Positions 52,125-63,054 of a stretch of 64,000 bases of DNA are shown here, in pieces (positions within the stretch are counted from its first letter, which is position 1; each line of letters begins with the position of its first letter). Under the pieces are notes generated by a model. The model saw only the letters and a program-made list of their open reading frames with translations, was not told where the DNA came from and did no database searches. The stretch is from Gymnorhina tibicen (Eukaryota > Chordata > Aves > Passeriformes > Artamidae). The stretch spans positions 434,001 through 498,000 of the forward strand of contig VXAZ01001047.1 in NCBI GenBank assembly GCA_013399875.1, given 5' to 3'. Position numbers and translations under genes: made by a program.

Positions 52125-52800
52125 CATAGAATGATAAAATGGTTTGGGTTGGAAGGGATCTTAAAGATCATCTGATTCCACCACCACTACTATGGGCAGG
52201 GACACTTTTCACTAGACCAGGTTGCTCAGTCTCATCCAACCTGGCCTCAAATACTTCCAGAGATGGGGCATCCACAGCTTCTCTGGGCAACCTATTTCAG
52301 TGTTTCACCACTATCACAGTAAGGAATTTTTTCCTAATATCTAATCTAAACCTACTCTCTTACAGCTTGAATCCATTCCTCTTTGTCCTGTTGCTACCCA
52401 CTCCTCTGAAAGTCCCTTTCCATCTTTTTTGTAGGCTCCTTTCAGGTACTGGAAAGCCGCAATAAATTCTTCTCTTTTCCAGGCAGAAAAATCCCAATCC
52501 CCTCAGCCTTTCCTTGTATGAGAAATGTTCTATCCCTCTGATCATCTTGGCAGCCTCCTCTGGACTCGTTCCAACAGGTCCATGTCCTTCCTGTGCTGGG
52601 CACCGCAGAGCTGGATGCAGCACTGCAGGTGGAAGCAGAGGGGCACCAAGGCAGAGGGGCAGAATTACCTGCCAGCCTGCTGGGTCACACTTACTTTGAT
52701 GCAGCCCAGGACATGACTGACTGTCTGGGATGCAAGTGCACATCACCAGGTCATGTCCAGTCTCTCATCCACCAGTAGCCCCAAAACTCTTTGGAAACTG
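52125..52800 (-). mobile_element. CR1 LINE copy, 3' part
   Basis: Antisense CR1 starting at octamer catagaat (52125-52132) and the familiar 'tggtttgggttggaagggat'. The 3' UTR and RT C-terminal coding region follow. The - frame 52360-52746 keeps a degenerate LRGLGFFCLEKRRIYCGF block and upstream 'HPALRCPAQEGHGPV'. The subfamily differs from the 3.2/57.7-kb pair in its 3' UTR. Similarity ends at about 52800. Confidence 0.93.
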
Positions 52801-55800
52801 AGTCTACCAGCACTGTCCTGAACTGCCTCTTACAAAGCTACTTCAGCTTTCATGGGGTGGGTTTCATAGGTTACTTTGGTTCATGCAATAGTGTTGAGCA
52901 GTGCCGCTGATGGCAGCCAACCCACCTGGACCCAAGGCTGGGTGTAATGACCAAGGATGGAGGCGCACTCCTTGCCCCTAGCTCCAAGATACTTTGTCAG
53001 TCCCAGGGTACAGTGGGGAGTAGGGCGACTGGGGAACAGAGTTGCCTGCACCTCTGGAGAAGGAAGAATAGGCCTTCATCCACATCTATAGTAGCCAAGG
53101 CAAAGCCTGCCTAGGAGTGCCACTAACACAGACAGGCATATGTAATAATTCAAGCAGCATCACCAACGTGGATAAGTGTTAATTCTTCTGTTTGAGAAGA
53201 ACAGTTTTTCCCTAGATACTGACACAGTCACCTCTCTCAACTAACAAAACTTCATTAACTTAAAAAAGGCTGGGCACATATGGCATAAATTAACCCAGAA
53301 CAGGGCTAAACTACACCCATAGACCAAGAAAGCTGTACTTACTGAATCTTTACTGCAGTAGGAAAATGATGGCAGAAATTAGATGTTGGAACAATATACG
53401 CAAGTTTATTCCTTCAAAAAGAGAAAAATTACACTCATGACATTAAAAAGGCAGTGCCATCACTATCTTCATTCCAAATCACTACTCTAAGGATTATAAA
53501 ACAAGTCTTTTCAGGCTGAACTTTGACACAAGTTCTCAACATGAGACAGGATCCCTATCTTTGAAAGGCTAGTGAATTTGGACAAGAGTGAGGGGAATGG
53601 CTTGCGTACATGATGTTCACTTTAAAACCTTTTTTTTTCACTTTCCAAGGAAAATACAAGCATTTGCATGAAACTGTAGCTGGTCGATTTTTATGTATTT
53701 TCATAAACATTGTTTACGACATGTGGGTTCTTTGTATTTTATTCTTAAACAAAAGGTCTATAATCCATGGGGAGTGGGACAGAATTTATGTCTAAGACAC
53801 TGAACATGCAGAAGCTACTGCTATTTTTTCAGCCCTCTGCATGATTAATCTGTCTCACCACTCTCCTGACAGTTACTTGCATTTGCCCCTGATGCATTAG
53901 CACAGGACAACTCTTTGAGATTGTTCCAATGCAGCTAATCCCAAATGAGGGGTCATGACCCCCACGCAGGGCCACAGCAGTTACTACTGGGGTCATGAGC
54001 CCAGCAGAAGTACAGTTGTTTATAAGGATATCTGGACTCACAAAACCAACAAAAAGCAAAGCTCATAACCAGAAGGCTTTGAAACAGCTGATGTAAGAAT
54101 GCATTGAAGGCAGGCTTTGCATGACAGTCTTACCTGATACCACCAAAGCAAGAGAAATGCTAACTATGCTTACGTGGTTATTAATAATGGATATTTGGTG
54201 TTTTATCTGCATTACTGCAGCAGCAATTGTGTTAAAATTTTAAACTACTCAATTCAGTAATGAACTTTAAAAAGTCAGAAGTAAAACACATTATATCCAC
54301 AATCACAGAAGAGAAGCCAGCTGGCAACTGCCAAAATTCACTGAGAGGAGCTCCAGAAACCTCACAATCTAGTAATTTGAAATAAAAAGAAGACTTGTTT
54401 AATTTAAATATTGCTACTCAAAGCCAAAGGAGCATTCCAAGTGAGGCACTTCTACAGCTTGACAAAAATCTCCATGAAGTCCAGAAAAAACAAACTTTTC
54501 CAGAGAGTTCATCCAAGCTAGAGAAGAAATTTCAGCCTACATTGTTCCTCTCACTCATCTCACTGCCATTTAGGCAGCCTCCTGGATACTCCAACATTAT
54601 CTCATCAGGCTGACCACTGGAAGGGGATGAGTAGAGCAACATGGTTGATATTAAGGGCTCAACATTTGGCACACAGCATGTTTCAGGAGTTTTATTTCAG
54701 GTCAACTCCACCACGTCCCCTTGATGGAGCAGGGACTGGGAGGTGAAGTGTTGAAATTGCTCTGGATGGGAGTCTTTTGACTCCGTCTTATCTGAAATGA
54801 ATTCAAATTGGGCTCTCAGGCTTTCCCCACAACACAGACCAACTCTCAGTGCCCTGACTTCACTCCAAAACTGAGCTCCTGAACCAAACCAAAATGTTAA
54901 CATGGCAAAGAATGGCTGTAACATGTAACTTTGACCACAAAGCATTGCACCCTTTGGATCATTATGGGATGAATGAAAGACACTTTGATGAATTGGAAAA
55001 ATGACACCAATTTTAGCCAAACAAGAAGGAAAACTCAGTTACTCAACTAAAATGGAATACATTTTCTCCACTCCTTCCCTCAAACACTCCTGGGAATTAC
55101 TTTCCTACTATGGAAACTACACTTGATACTAATACCTACAAGCATATGAAAAGTGTGGGTTGCTAGAAAAAGGAAAGAAAAGCCTATGCCTTCTGTCACA
55201 CATTCTTAAATAAAATATGTTCACACTTAGAATTTAAAGATGCTAAAAAAAGTTGGTAAAAGCATGAGCAAACTATTGGGAGCTGGTCTAATTTTCACTT
55301 TGCCTTCATTTTCCTCTTTTAGGAGCACCAGCCTACGCAATACTTTTTGCTTTGGGGCTGAGAAGAATATATGACTATTTTTTCTTTTTTAACTACAAAT
55401 CACATATTATGGGCTTATATATTCATTTTTATGAAATCATAAGTACCTCTCACTGTATAACACAGCTACAGGAAAATTTAGCAAACAAAAAGTTGAGCAG
55501 CTTCTTTTGGGACCTCCACAAAGATGACTGCCAATGCTCAAACTCAAATTTTCAAATAGGATTGACGAGCTGTCGCCTATTTTCACAGTCAACTAAGCAT
55601 ACTGACCTGAGACCAGGATATCAGAGGTATCTAACAGTTATGTTAGTGGGAAAGAATGTGTTTCTTTCATTAACTAGACCAAAAATGGAAATGTTTCTTT
55701 ATGGAAGTGAGGAAAAAAAAGGTAATAAATCAGTGTCTTTTTCAAGCAGTAAGATACAGAAAACATAGAACTGGCAGACTGTGTTACTAGTAGGATGGCC

Positions 55801-57732
55801 GTACACTGAGTTCTCTCGAGATGTATCACACCCATGAGTCGACTATGTTTCCCTGAATGCAACTTATTTTAAAATCAGTAACACAAAAGTTGGCACAGAA
55901 ATAGTGTACCTGAAGAGAAACAAGAGTCTAACTCTAGTGCCTGCATTCAGACCCAATATGTACAGACACAAAATATGCATTCAGATCCACAATCAAGAAA
56001 GACCACAAAATCAAACAGAAAGCCAAAGTTACTCATTCAACTTTAGGGTGACATATGCAAATTTGGAATCCCCCTACTTCTGCTTCCCGAGGCAGAAACA
56101 ATCCCAGTTTGCACACTGCACTCAGAGTTGCAGAGACAACTTTAAACAACAGATAACTGCAAACTAATAAAGTTGCACTTGTGGGGCTGTAGGATGGAGT
56201 CTGAAGCAATCAGCTGAGCTATGAGCTGCCTTAACCAGCTCAGTCATTAAAATTCACCATGTTCCAAAGCATCCTTCAAAGTCTGTACAACTGTCAAAAC
56301 ACAATTTACCTTTCTCTGACTTGCCAAAGTATGTAGGTTTCCCCTGCTAATTTATACAAAACAGTGAGCTGTCAATATGAAAGGCTGCAAAACACCACAG
56401 TTAAGATATGGAAACACCATCAAATATTTGGAAATTAAAGATGTATCTTACCCTACATTGAAACTGGAGTGCCAACAGTTTGGCAAAAGAGAAGGGAAAA
56501 ACAAAAGCATGTTTGGGAAAAAAGAAAAAAATGTGATGTGTGGAGGCCTTTGTACCACAGGTCCAGCCTACCACAGGAGTGAGAGACCATATTATCTGTT
56601 GAGCATAACTATTATTTTTCAATAAATACAGTTTTGCACTGACTGAATTTGAAAGGGTAGCAAAGGGATTTTAAAGGTAGAAATTATAATAAGAAATGGA
56701 ATATGTAACAATTCAGACTCATTAACACTGGTGGTGTGCTTCGTCCACAAATCAAAAGCAGAGGTAGGAAATAAGCTGAATAAAGACACAGCTAAGTCTC
56801 AAAGCAAAAAACAAATGCCACCCATAAAATTTCTGCCCACCAAGTGTAATGTTCAGATCCAAATCTGCAGCAAGGGATACAAAACCTCTGTGGGAATATA
56901 ACATGCTCAGGCAGACTCAGCTCTGCTGATTACTCAGCTCTAACCTTTGCATCTGCACAAGAACCCTTTCAAGATGTGCCTAGTGTACATAAAAAAATCT
57001 ATGATCCAAAATGATAGCAAGTCTTAATGAACCCATCCTCAGAAAAAAAAGAGATGAAACAGAACTCAAGACTTAGTGCTCCCACTTATGACCTATATTA
57101 TACAAAGGTATGGGCCCATCCACACCCTCACATGAGGCTGAAGGGTTTCTTAGTTCAGACACTTAGCACCTTATGTTCACACCTCACATTGCCTCTTCCT
57201 TGCTCACACAGCCTCTCCTCCTGCCCCATTACCTTGACATTTTAGAGCACGGTCTCTAATAAATATGCAGAACATAAAATGTGTTTTACACCACATGAAA
57301 TTTTTGTTATCATACTTCTAGAAGAAAAATATTAAGTTTTTATTTTATAACAACCATTCGAGCAGCTAAGTCTTTTAAAAATGGGTCAGGAAACAACCTG
57401 GGTAGCAGCAAGCAACGTAATGGCATAATCAACCTAACCTTATTCTGTATGATATTTGTTCTCTCCATGTGCTACATAAATACACAGCTTTATTTACCTA
57501 CTAATGCTGATGATGAGTTTAAAGATGCAGTTATATCACATGAACAGAAATACATTCCCTTACATTTGTGAAAGGGAATTTCCAGTTGAACAAACAGCCA
57601 TGGCTTAAAACATCTCCATTGTGCGGTTCCTCATTCTGCAGGCCTTTCTCAATATATAATTAGAATACACAATGGGTAACAAGTGCCCTGAAGCAAACAC
57701 TAATTCTTGGGATAATACAGTCTACTTCCCCT
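52801..57732. other. Single-copy DNA, no gene seen
   Basis: A moderately GC-rich part (52801-53100) lies right of the CR1 and is unassigned. A very strong + acceptor at 55322 opens a 147-codon frame, treated as a finding. No repeat was recognised apart from the palindromes below. Confidence 0.4.
53949..54003. promoter_or_regulatory. Nuclear-receptor-like palindrome pair
   Basis: GGGGTCATGACCCC (53949-53962) is a perfect 14-bp palindrome with two RGGTCA half-sites in inverted-repeat-0 arrangement. A near copy, GGGGTCATGAGCCC, follows at 53990-54003. The geometry resembles palindromic thyroid/retinoid receptor elements. Function is inferred only from the motif. Confidence 0.3.
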
Positions 57733-58211
57733 TATAGAATCATAGAATATCCTGAGTTGGAGGAGACCCATCAGGATCATCGAGTCCAACTCCTGGTCCT
57801 GTGCAGGACACCCCAATAATCACACCCTGTGCCTGAGAGCATTGTCCAAAAGCTTATTGAACTCTGCCAGGCTTGGTGGTCTGAATACTTCCCTGGGGAG
57901 CCTGTTCCAGTGCCCAACCACCCTCTGGGTGAAAAACCTTTTCCTGATATCCAACCTAAACCTCCTCTGACTCAGCTTCATGCTGTTTCCTCAAGTCCTA
58001 TCTCTGGTCATCAGAGTGAAGAGCTCAGTGCCTGCCTCATGAGGAAGCTGCAGACTGCAATGAGGTCTCCCCTCAGTCTCCTCCTCTCCAGGCTGAACAA
58101 ACCAAGTGAGCTCAGCCACTCCTCCCACAGCTTCCCCTCAGGGCCCTTCACCATCCTCATGGCACTCCTTTGGACACTCTCTACAAGCTTAATGTCTTTT
58201 TTATATTGTGT
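57733..58211 (-). mobile_element. CR1 LINE copy, 3' part
   Basis: Antisense CR1 with octamers tatagaat and catagaat (57733-57748), followed by 'gagttggaggagacccatca' and the 3' UTR, then RT C-terminal sequence to 'aatgtcttttttatattgtg'. It is the same subfamily as the 3.2-kb copy and shows the uninterrupted order across that copy's breakpoint. Relatively well preserved and 5' truncated. Confidence 0.95.
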
Positions 58212-58444
58212 TTATATAGGGCTCTGTTTCCCCACCACCACTCCCTAAATTCTCTTACTCTTATTTTTAAAGATAAAATCACAGAAGCATTGTTCCACAG
58301 AACACTATCTGTTACCCCCTAATATTATGAGGCACACTGCTGCTGGTGATGAACTAGATCTGTTGTTGAGTTCCTGCAACACAAAGACTTCTCCCACCCC
58401 CTTAAGAGCATAGTTCACAAATCCCTTTGAAGGGATATAGCATA

Positions 58445-58582
58445 TAAATATCACCATCAGTAACATAGATATCATCTGATGGTATTTTCAGATGAAAGTT
58501 TTATAACTGTATTTCATCTGTTCAGATGACCAAGCACAGAACAGATAGGTCTTCTAGACAGAAAACCAGTATTTTGGTCTCT
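58445..58582 (+). repeat. 138-bp perfect inverted repeat, left arm
   Basis: The sequence from taaatatcaccatcag to tattttggtctct is the exact reverse complement of 59847-59984. All 138 positions agree, and the match stops abruptly at both ends. Internal short palindromes occur (CATCTGTTCAGATG; CAGATGAAA with TTTCATCTG). It shows no similarity to the CR1 or LTR copies here. Confidence 0.97.
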
Positions 58583-59846
58583 GTTTCTAGCTTAAAACAG
58601 ACGTTTAACAGTGTCATAAATATCCATCACACGTGCCTCACAGCAGCAACTGTGTAAGACATAAAACCTGTGCTGCTGCTACCCTGCAAACTTCTGCCAG
58701 CTCTCCCTGACTCTGAAACTGAGACACTCTCCTCCTGAAGCTGCAGAAAAAGAGCACAGCACTGGAAACTCAAAAGGATGAGGGATTGCAAATCCCAGGC
58801 TGCTCCAAGTCAGAGAAAGTGAAAAAATAAAACTTGCCAGTCCATCCCAAGATGTACTGCAGGTACAGCTGGCTTGGCAGCACAGACACCCTGGGAATTG
58901 GAAGCCGTGGCACCTGCAGCTTAGGAAGTGGCAAACCTTTATGCTTGGTTGCAGATTTTGAGTGTACTGCTTCATGACAAGTTATTTCTTGGGCTTTGTA
59001 ACAAACAGAAAGAGACAGAAACAAGCAAAAAAATACACAGTAGAAAGTTAAAATATGTGCTAATTTTGATTAGGTTTTTGCTTTATTCATTGTGTGCTGG
59101 TTGCTTTTGGGGGGAGGGGGTGGGACAGAATCATTTTCTTGCATAGAAGTGTTTGTGAGTGGAGTGTGGCATTTGCAAGAGACTGGACTCTGCAAGAAGC
59201 CCCTCTGCACAAACACAAAATAGCCCCTTTCCGGCAAGCTCCAAAGCAGTTACAAATGCAGCAACAACACATACACTGTAAACTCTGTGGGGCAAGAGTT
59301 ACCCTTAAGTTTGTGAAGTTCTAGCAAAACTGCATCTCTGCCCTTGACAAAGACTCCCGGTGCCTATAAATAACAACACAAAAGATCACCAAAAGTTTTG
59401 GTGTACCAATTTAAAAAACGTAAGTTCACAGGGTATTTCCATAGAAGTAAACCTGAATACATGCAGTGCTAAAATTAAGCATATAAATGAAGATCAGGGC
59501 CCTACTCATTTTGGCCAGAACAGTTCAGTTATCACGGCCTTAAGGTAGCAAAAAGCACAGAAACAAACCTGGAACTCATGTCAGTCTCTTGCACCTCTTG
59601 CCACTTAGGAGTGAAAACTATAGTTTCACTTAGACTGGAAACTCTACCTTGTGATTAAACCAAGGTCAAAAGGAGGGTGCAATACTACTAACACATCTTC
59701 TCTACACATATTCTGCACATACAAGCAAGTAGTTTAGACATGCTTTAAAAACTTAGGAAACAGCTTATGCTAAACGTGACATCAACTAAAGACTTTTATT
59801 TAGACTGGAAAATGCTTTGTGACAGAAAATCAGAAAATTTGGTCAA
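58583..59846. other. Loop between inverted-repeat arms
   Basis: 1264 bp with no recognised gene, transposase frame or repeat. The base composition is similar to the flanks. The G-rich tract near 59109-59124 has only three runs separated by single bases. Confidence 0.5.
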
Positions 59847-59984
59847 AGAGACCAAAATACTGGTTTTCTGTCTAGAAGACCTATCTGTTCTGTGCTTGGT
59901 CATCTGAACAGATGAAATACAGTTATAAAACTTTCATCTGAAAATACCATCAGATGATATCTATGTTACTGATGGTGATATTTA
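59847..59984 (-). repeat. 138-bp perfect inverted repeat, right arm
   Basis: Exact reverse complement of 58445-58582. Immediately inside the arm, TTTGGTC (59839-59844 region) and GACCAAA at the arm edge form a small secondary inverted repeat, a possible microhomology at the junction. No clear target-site duplication flanks the pair beyond a shared TA at the outer ends. Confidence 0.97.
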
Positions 59985-60454
59985 GTCACTTTAACTGGTA
60001 ATGGATAACACAAGCAAGACTTGTAAGTCTTACATACAACAGTGTAAGCACTTACATATCTTGAAGTGCTATATTTTGTGATGTGGTATCAGAAATCAAG
60101 GGAAACTGAAGTGATTAGTATCATCCTGATATGCAATTGTCATAAGAGCATTAGCTAGATGCAGAGTAAGTTACCTATCGTATTTCATACACTTCTGAAA
60201 ACAGCTTGGCTTTTCTGGCCATTAAATCTTTTTCTGCAATTGCCTAGATTTTATTTCATGTTTTTATTCAGTTTCTTGTTTTTAAGTTATTTGGCAAGCA
60301 CATCTCAATTTCTGTACACTGAGGGCACCTTCTTCATAATCTTAAACATATTTCAGCTTTTTCTGAGAGAGCCAATGAAAAAGTCTTCTCTAAACTGTCC
60401 ACATGATTCAGTGTGGTTTAACAGATGTCTTGGATCCAGCCAGAACAAGGGTAA

Positions 60455-60920
60455 TGTTTGCAGTAGTCAGGAGGGAACACGACTAGGACCTGGAGGTTAT
60501 TCTATACCACTGGGGGGGGGAGTGAGGGAGTCTCTTCCAGCAAGGAGGGACTCCTTCTGGTCAAAGTAACCTTGGCAGAAGAAGTGGCGGGATGGCCCTG
60601 CTTCCAAGCTGGAAGGAGTGGTCGGGATGGCGTGGCTGCTGTCGAGTCAGGTCTACCTTGAGGAGCATTTTGCCTGTGAATCACTCTCCCTCTTTCGCAC
60701 ACTTCTGTTAATATGGGTGCTGTTACTGTTCCTTGTCTCATCTCACTGCTGTTTGCACTAAATTGTTCTTATCTCAGCCTGTGATCTTTACCTTTTGTGC
60801 CTCCGATTCTCCTCTCAAACCTGCCATAGAGAATGGGGGAAGGGGAGGGAGGAGCAAGCCGTGCATGGTTTTAGTGGGAGCATTAAATTGGGTAATACCA
60901 TTCCTAAAAACACGAGAACA
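60455..60920 (+). mobile_element. Solo LTR of an endogenous retrovirus, diverged
   Basis: The motif order is that of a common avian ERV LTR read on +. 'ttattctataccactgg' comes first, then an 'agtaacct' block and 'gggatggccctgctt'. Next are 'cactaaattgttcttatctcag', 'ttttgtgcctccgattctcctctc', and a G-rich 'gggggaaggggaggga' stretch. A terminal 'taaaaacacga' closes it. No internal retroviral genes adjoin it. The ends are approximate and no target-site duplication was identified. The family name is left open. Confidence 0.55.
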
Positions 60921-63008
60921 GATATTAGTATGAATTTTAGAACAGTTTTAGAGAAAACACGTTCTTTTACAGCCATTAAGTAAATGCTAATCAGTCATAT
61001 TCACGGAGTTTAAAGCGGGTTTTGGTGTTTTCTGGAGTTATTTCTGTATTCTTATGCTATGACAATGTTTGTGACACTGAATCATTTCTGATTAATTTAC
61101 AGCAAGAAATACAATAACAATGTTCAAAGTATTCTAAAAAGAAAAACAAAAGTATAAAAAATCCTTGGAAAACAGAAGGGAAAACTACAGTCCAAATAGC
61201 AAGATACATGCCATCAAGCCCACTAGTCACTCCACTGACTGAAAAAAGGAAGAACTTTCAGCTTTCGAAATGAAGAGTAGTAGTATCACCTTCATGTTTT
61301 GAAAGCTCCTGGAATATATCAGCATTTCAAAACTCAAGTTTTATAAACCAAACAGGTTTATGTTTTATCTGATTTTAAAAAAAAAAAGTCACACAAAAGC
61401 AGAAATAAAGTGGAAACATTGCAGACTTGTGGTAAATAAAGCTAAGTTTATGTATCTGAAAAAACAGAAGAACATCAGAATTTCTAGAAATACACTACAG
61501 TAAAATAGTAAGATAGGAGTGACTGAAATAACGTGATATGAATTACCATAATCAACTGAAAGAAAAAAAAAAGAAACCCAAACTCATGTTTTAAAATCCT
61601 TGAAAATTAACGAAGGGCTAAAATAGCTCACTGATCAGTCAGTCACAAGCAATTTGCCCATGTTGGACTCAGCACCTTTTAAGGAACCTGCAGCATCAGG
61701 AAAATGCACAATTACAACTTTTGCTCCTCTCCACACATACAGGCACAAAAACATTGTTATGGGTCTTCTGTTTCAGAAGACTGATGTGTAAATTAAAAGC
61801 AAACCTCTCCTGGAAATAACATACAGATGATGCAAGTTTAAATCCCCAGGTACTGTCTCAAAACCAAGAAATATTCTTGTAGTCTGGTAGCTTTTATATT
61901 GACTGTTTGGAGGCATTACTGATGAAAAGTTGCACCATTCCTTTTTTGACTCTGGCAAAGAGGTGGGAAGCTAACACAAGCAAGACATTAAATAAATATA
62001 TATATATAAACTCCTACAAGCATTCGAGCAACATTAAGGCTACTGAAGGGATGGAATAAATCACTAACAAACAGGCAAAAGGCAGAGTTTTCTGGGGCAA
62101 GTTTGAGCCCCAAGATGAATATTCAGCCTGCGGCAATTTATCCTCTCCCTTCCAGGGGGCAATTCAATTGCACATAATGTTCATGAGGTAATTCCCATAT
62201 GCACAGCCATACAAGCACAGAGATGCTCTCACTTTGGTAGTGACGTGAGACTGCCATAAAACCACATGATGGTATGCAGAATCCATGGGATTATTTTTGG
62301 AATAAAGATCTTACCATTTAGACTCTACTCCTGAAGCAGATGAATTCGATTGTCTTTCAGTATATACAAAAATCAATATATGATACAGAAGGATATTTCA
62401 AGTGCGCTTCAGTGCTTTCAGAAGGAACAAAGTTAATATGACATGTCTTTTAGTGATTGGTAATTTCTGAAAAACTATCACAATCTTACTTCAATCCCGA
62501 ATTTCTGTAGGGAAAAAAATTTGTGTAAAGAATCAATAAAAGCATTTCAATCACAGCCGACCTTATGAGTGAAAAACCTATTCAGCACATTACTAAACAA
62601 GAACATCTTATAGCAACAAGAAAAACTTCAAGTTTTGTTTTGGAGGCAGCACAATAAACAAAGACATGCCTGGGCACTATATTCTCATGCTTGTTTTTTA
62701 TCTTAGTGCCCCTATAGATCTGAAATTCAATGCATTCTGCTATAATGGTAGAATTTGAACAGAAATGCCTACAGGAGGCGGGGAAACATCTCCAGGCAGT
62801 CTTTGTCAAGGCTTAGAGAGAAGGGCCATGTGAAAGACTTTCATTTCTCTTCCTCATACAACATCTCTTGTTCTTCCTGTAGTTAAACTCACAGGTGAGG
62901 GCCACCATCACCTTCAGGACAACAGCAGCATTTCTCCACTAATAAGAAAAGCATGCTTGTGCAGGGGGAAAAAAATAATAATAACACAAAAAAAAAAAAA
63001 AAAAAAAA
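60921..63008. other. Single-copy DNA, no gene seen
   Basis: It includes a short (TA)n at about 61996-62007. No gene or repeat family was recognised. Confidence 0.4.
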
Positions 63009-63054
63009 NNNNNNNNNNNNNNNNNNNNNNNNNAAAAAAAAAAAAAAAAAAAAA
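62988..63054 (+). repeat. Poly-A tract interrupted by assembly gap
   Basis: Twenty-one A, then 25 N (63009-63033), then twenty-one A. The true length is unknown. Confidence 0.95.
63009..63033. other. Assembly gap, 25 N
   Basis: The only run of N in the window. Both flanks are the same homopolymer, so the gap probably reflects an unresolved A-run rather than a large missing segment, but its size is not known. Confidence 0.99.

Noticed and set aside
53331..53346. Strong minus acceptor and donor 10 nt apart
   Set aside because: A 10-nt microexon with no coding information is much more likely a chance pairing of splice-like sites.
57829..58248. 139-codon + open frame
   Set aside because: Antisense translation of a CR1 copy.
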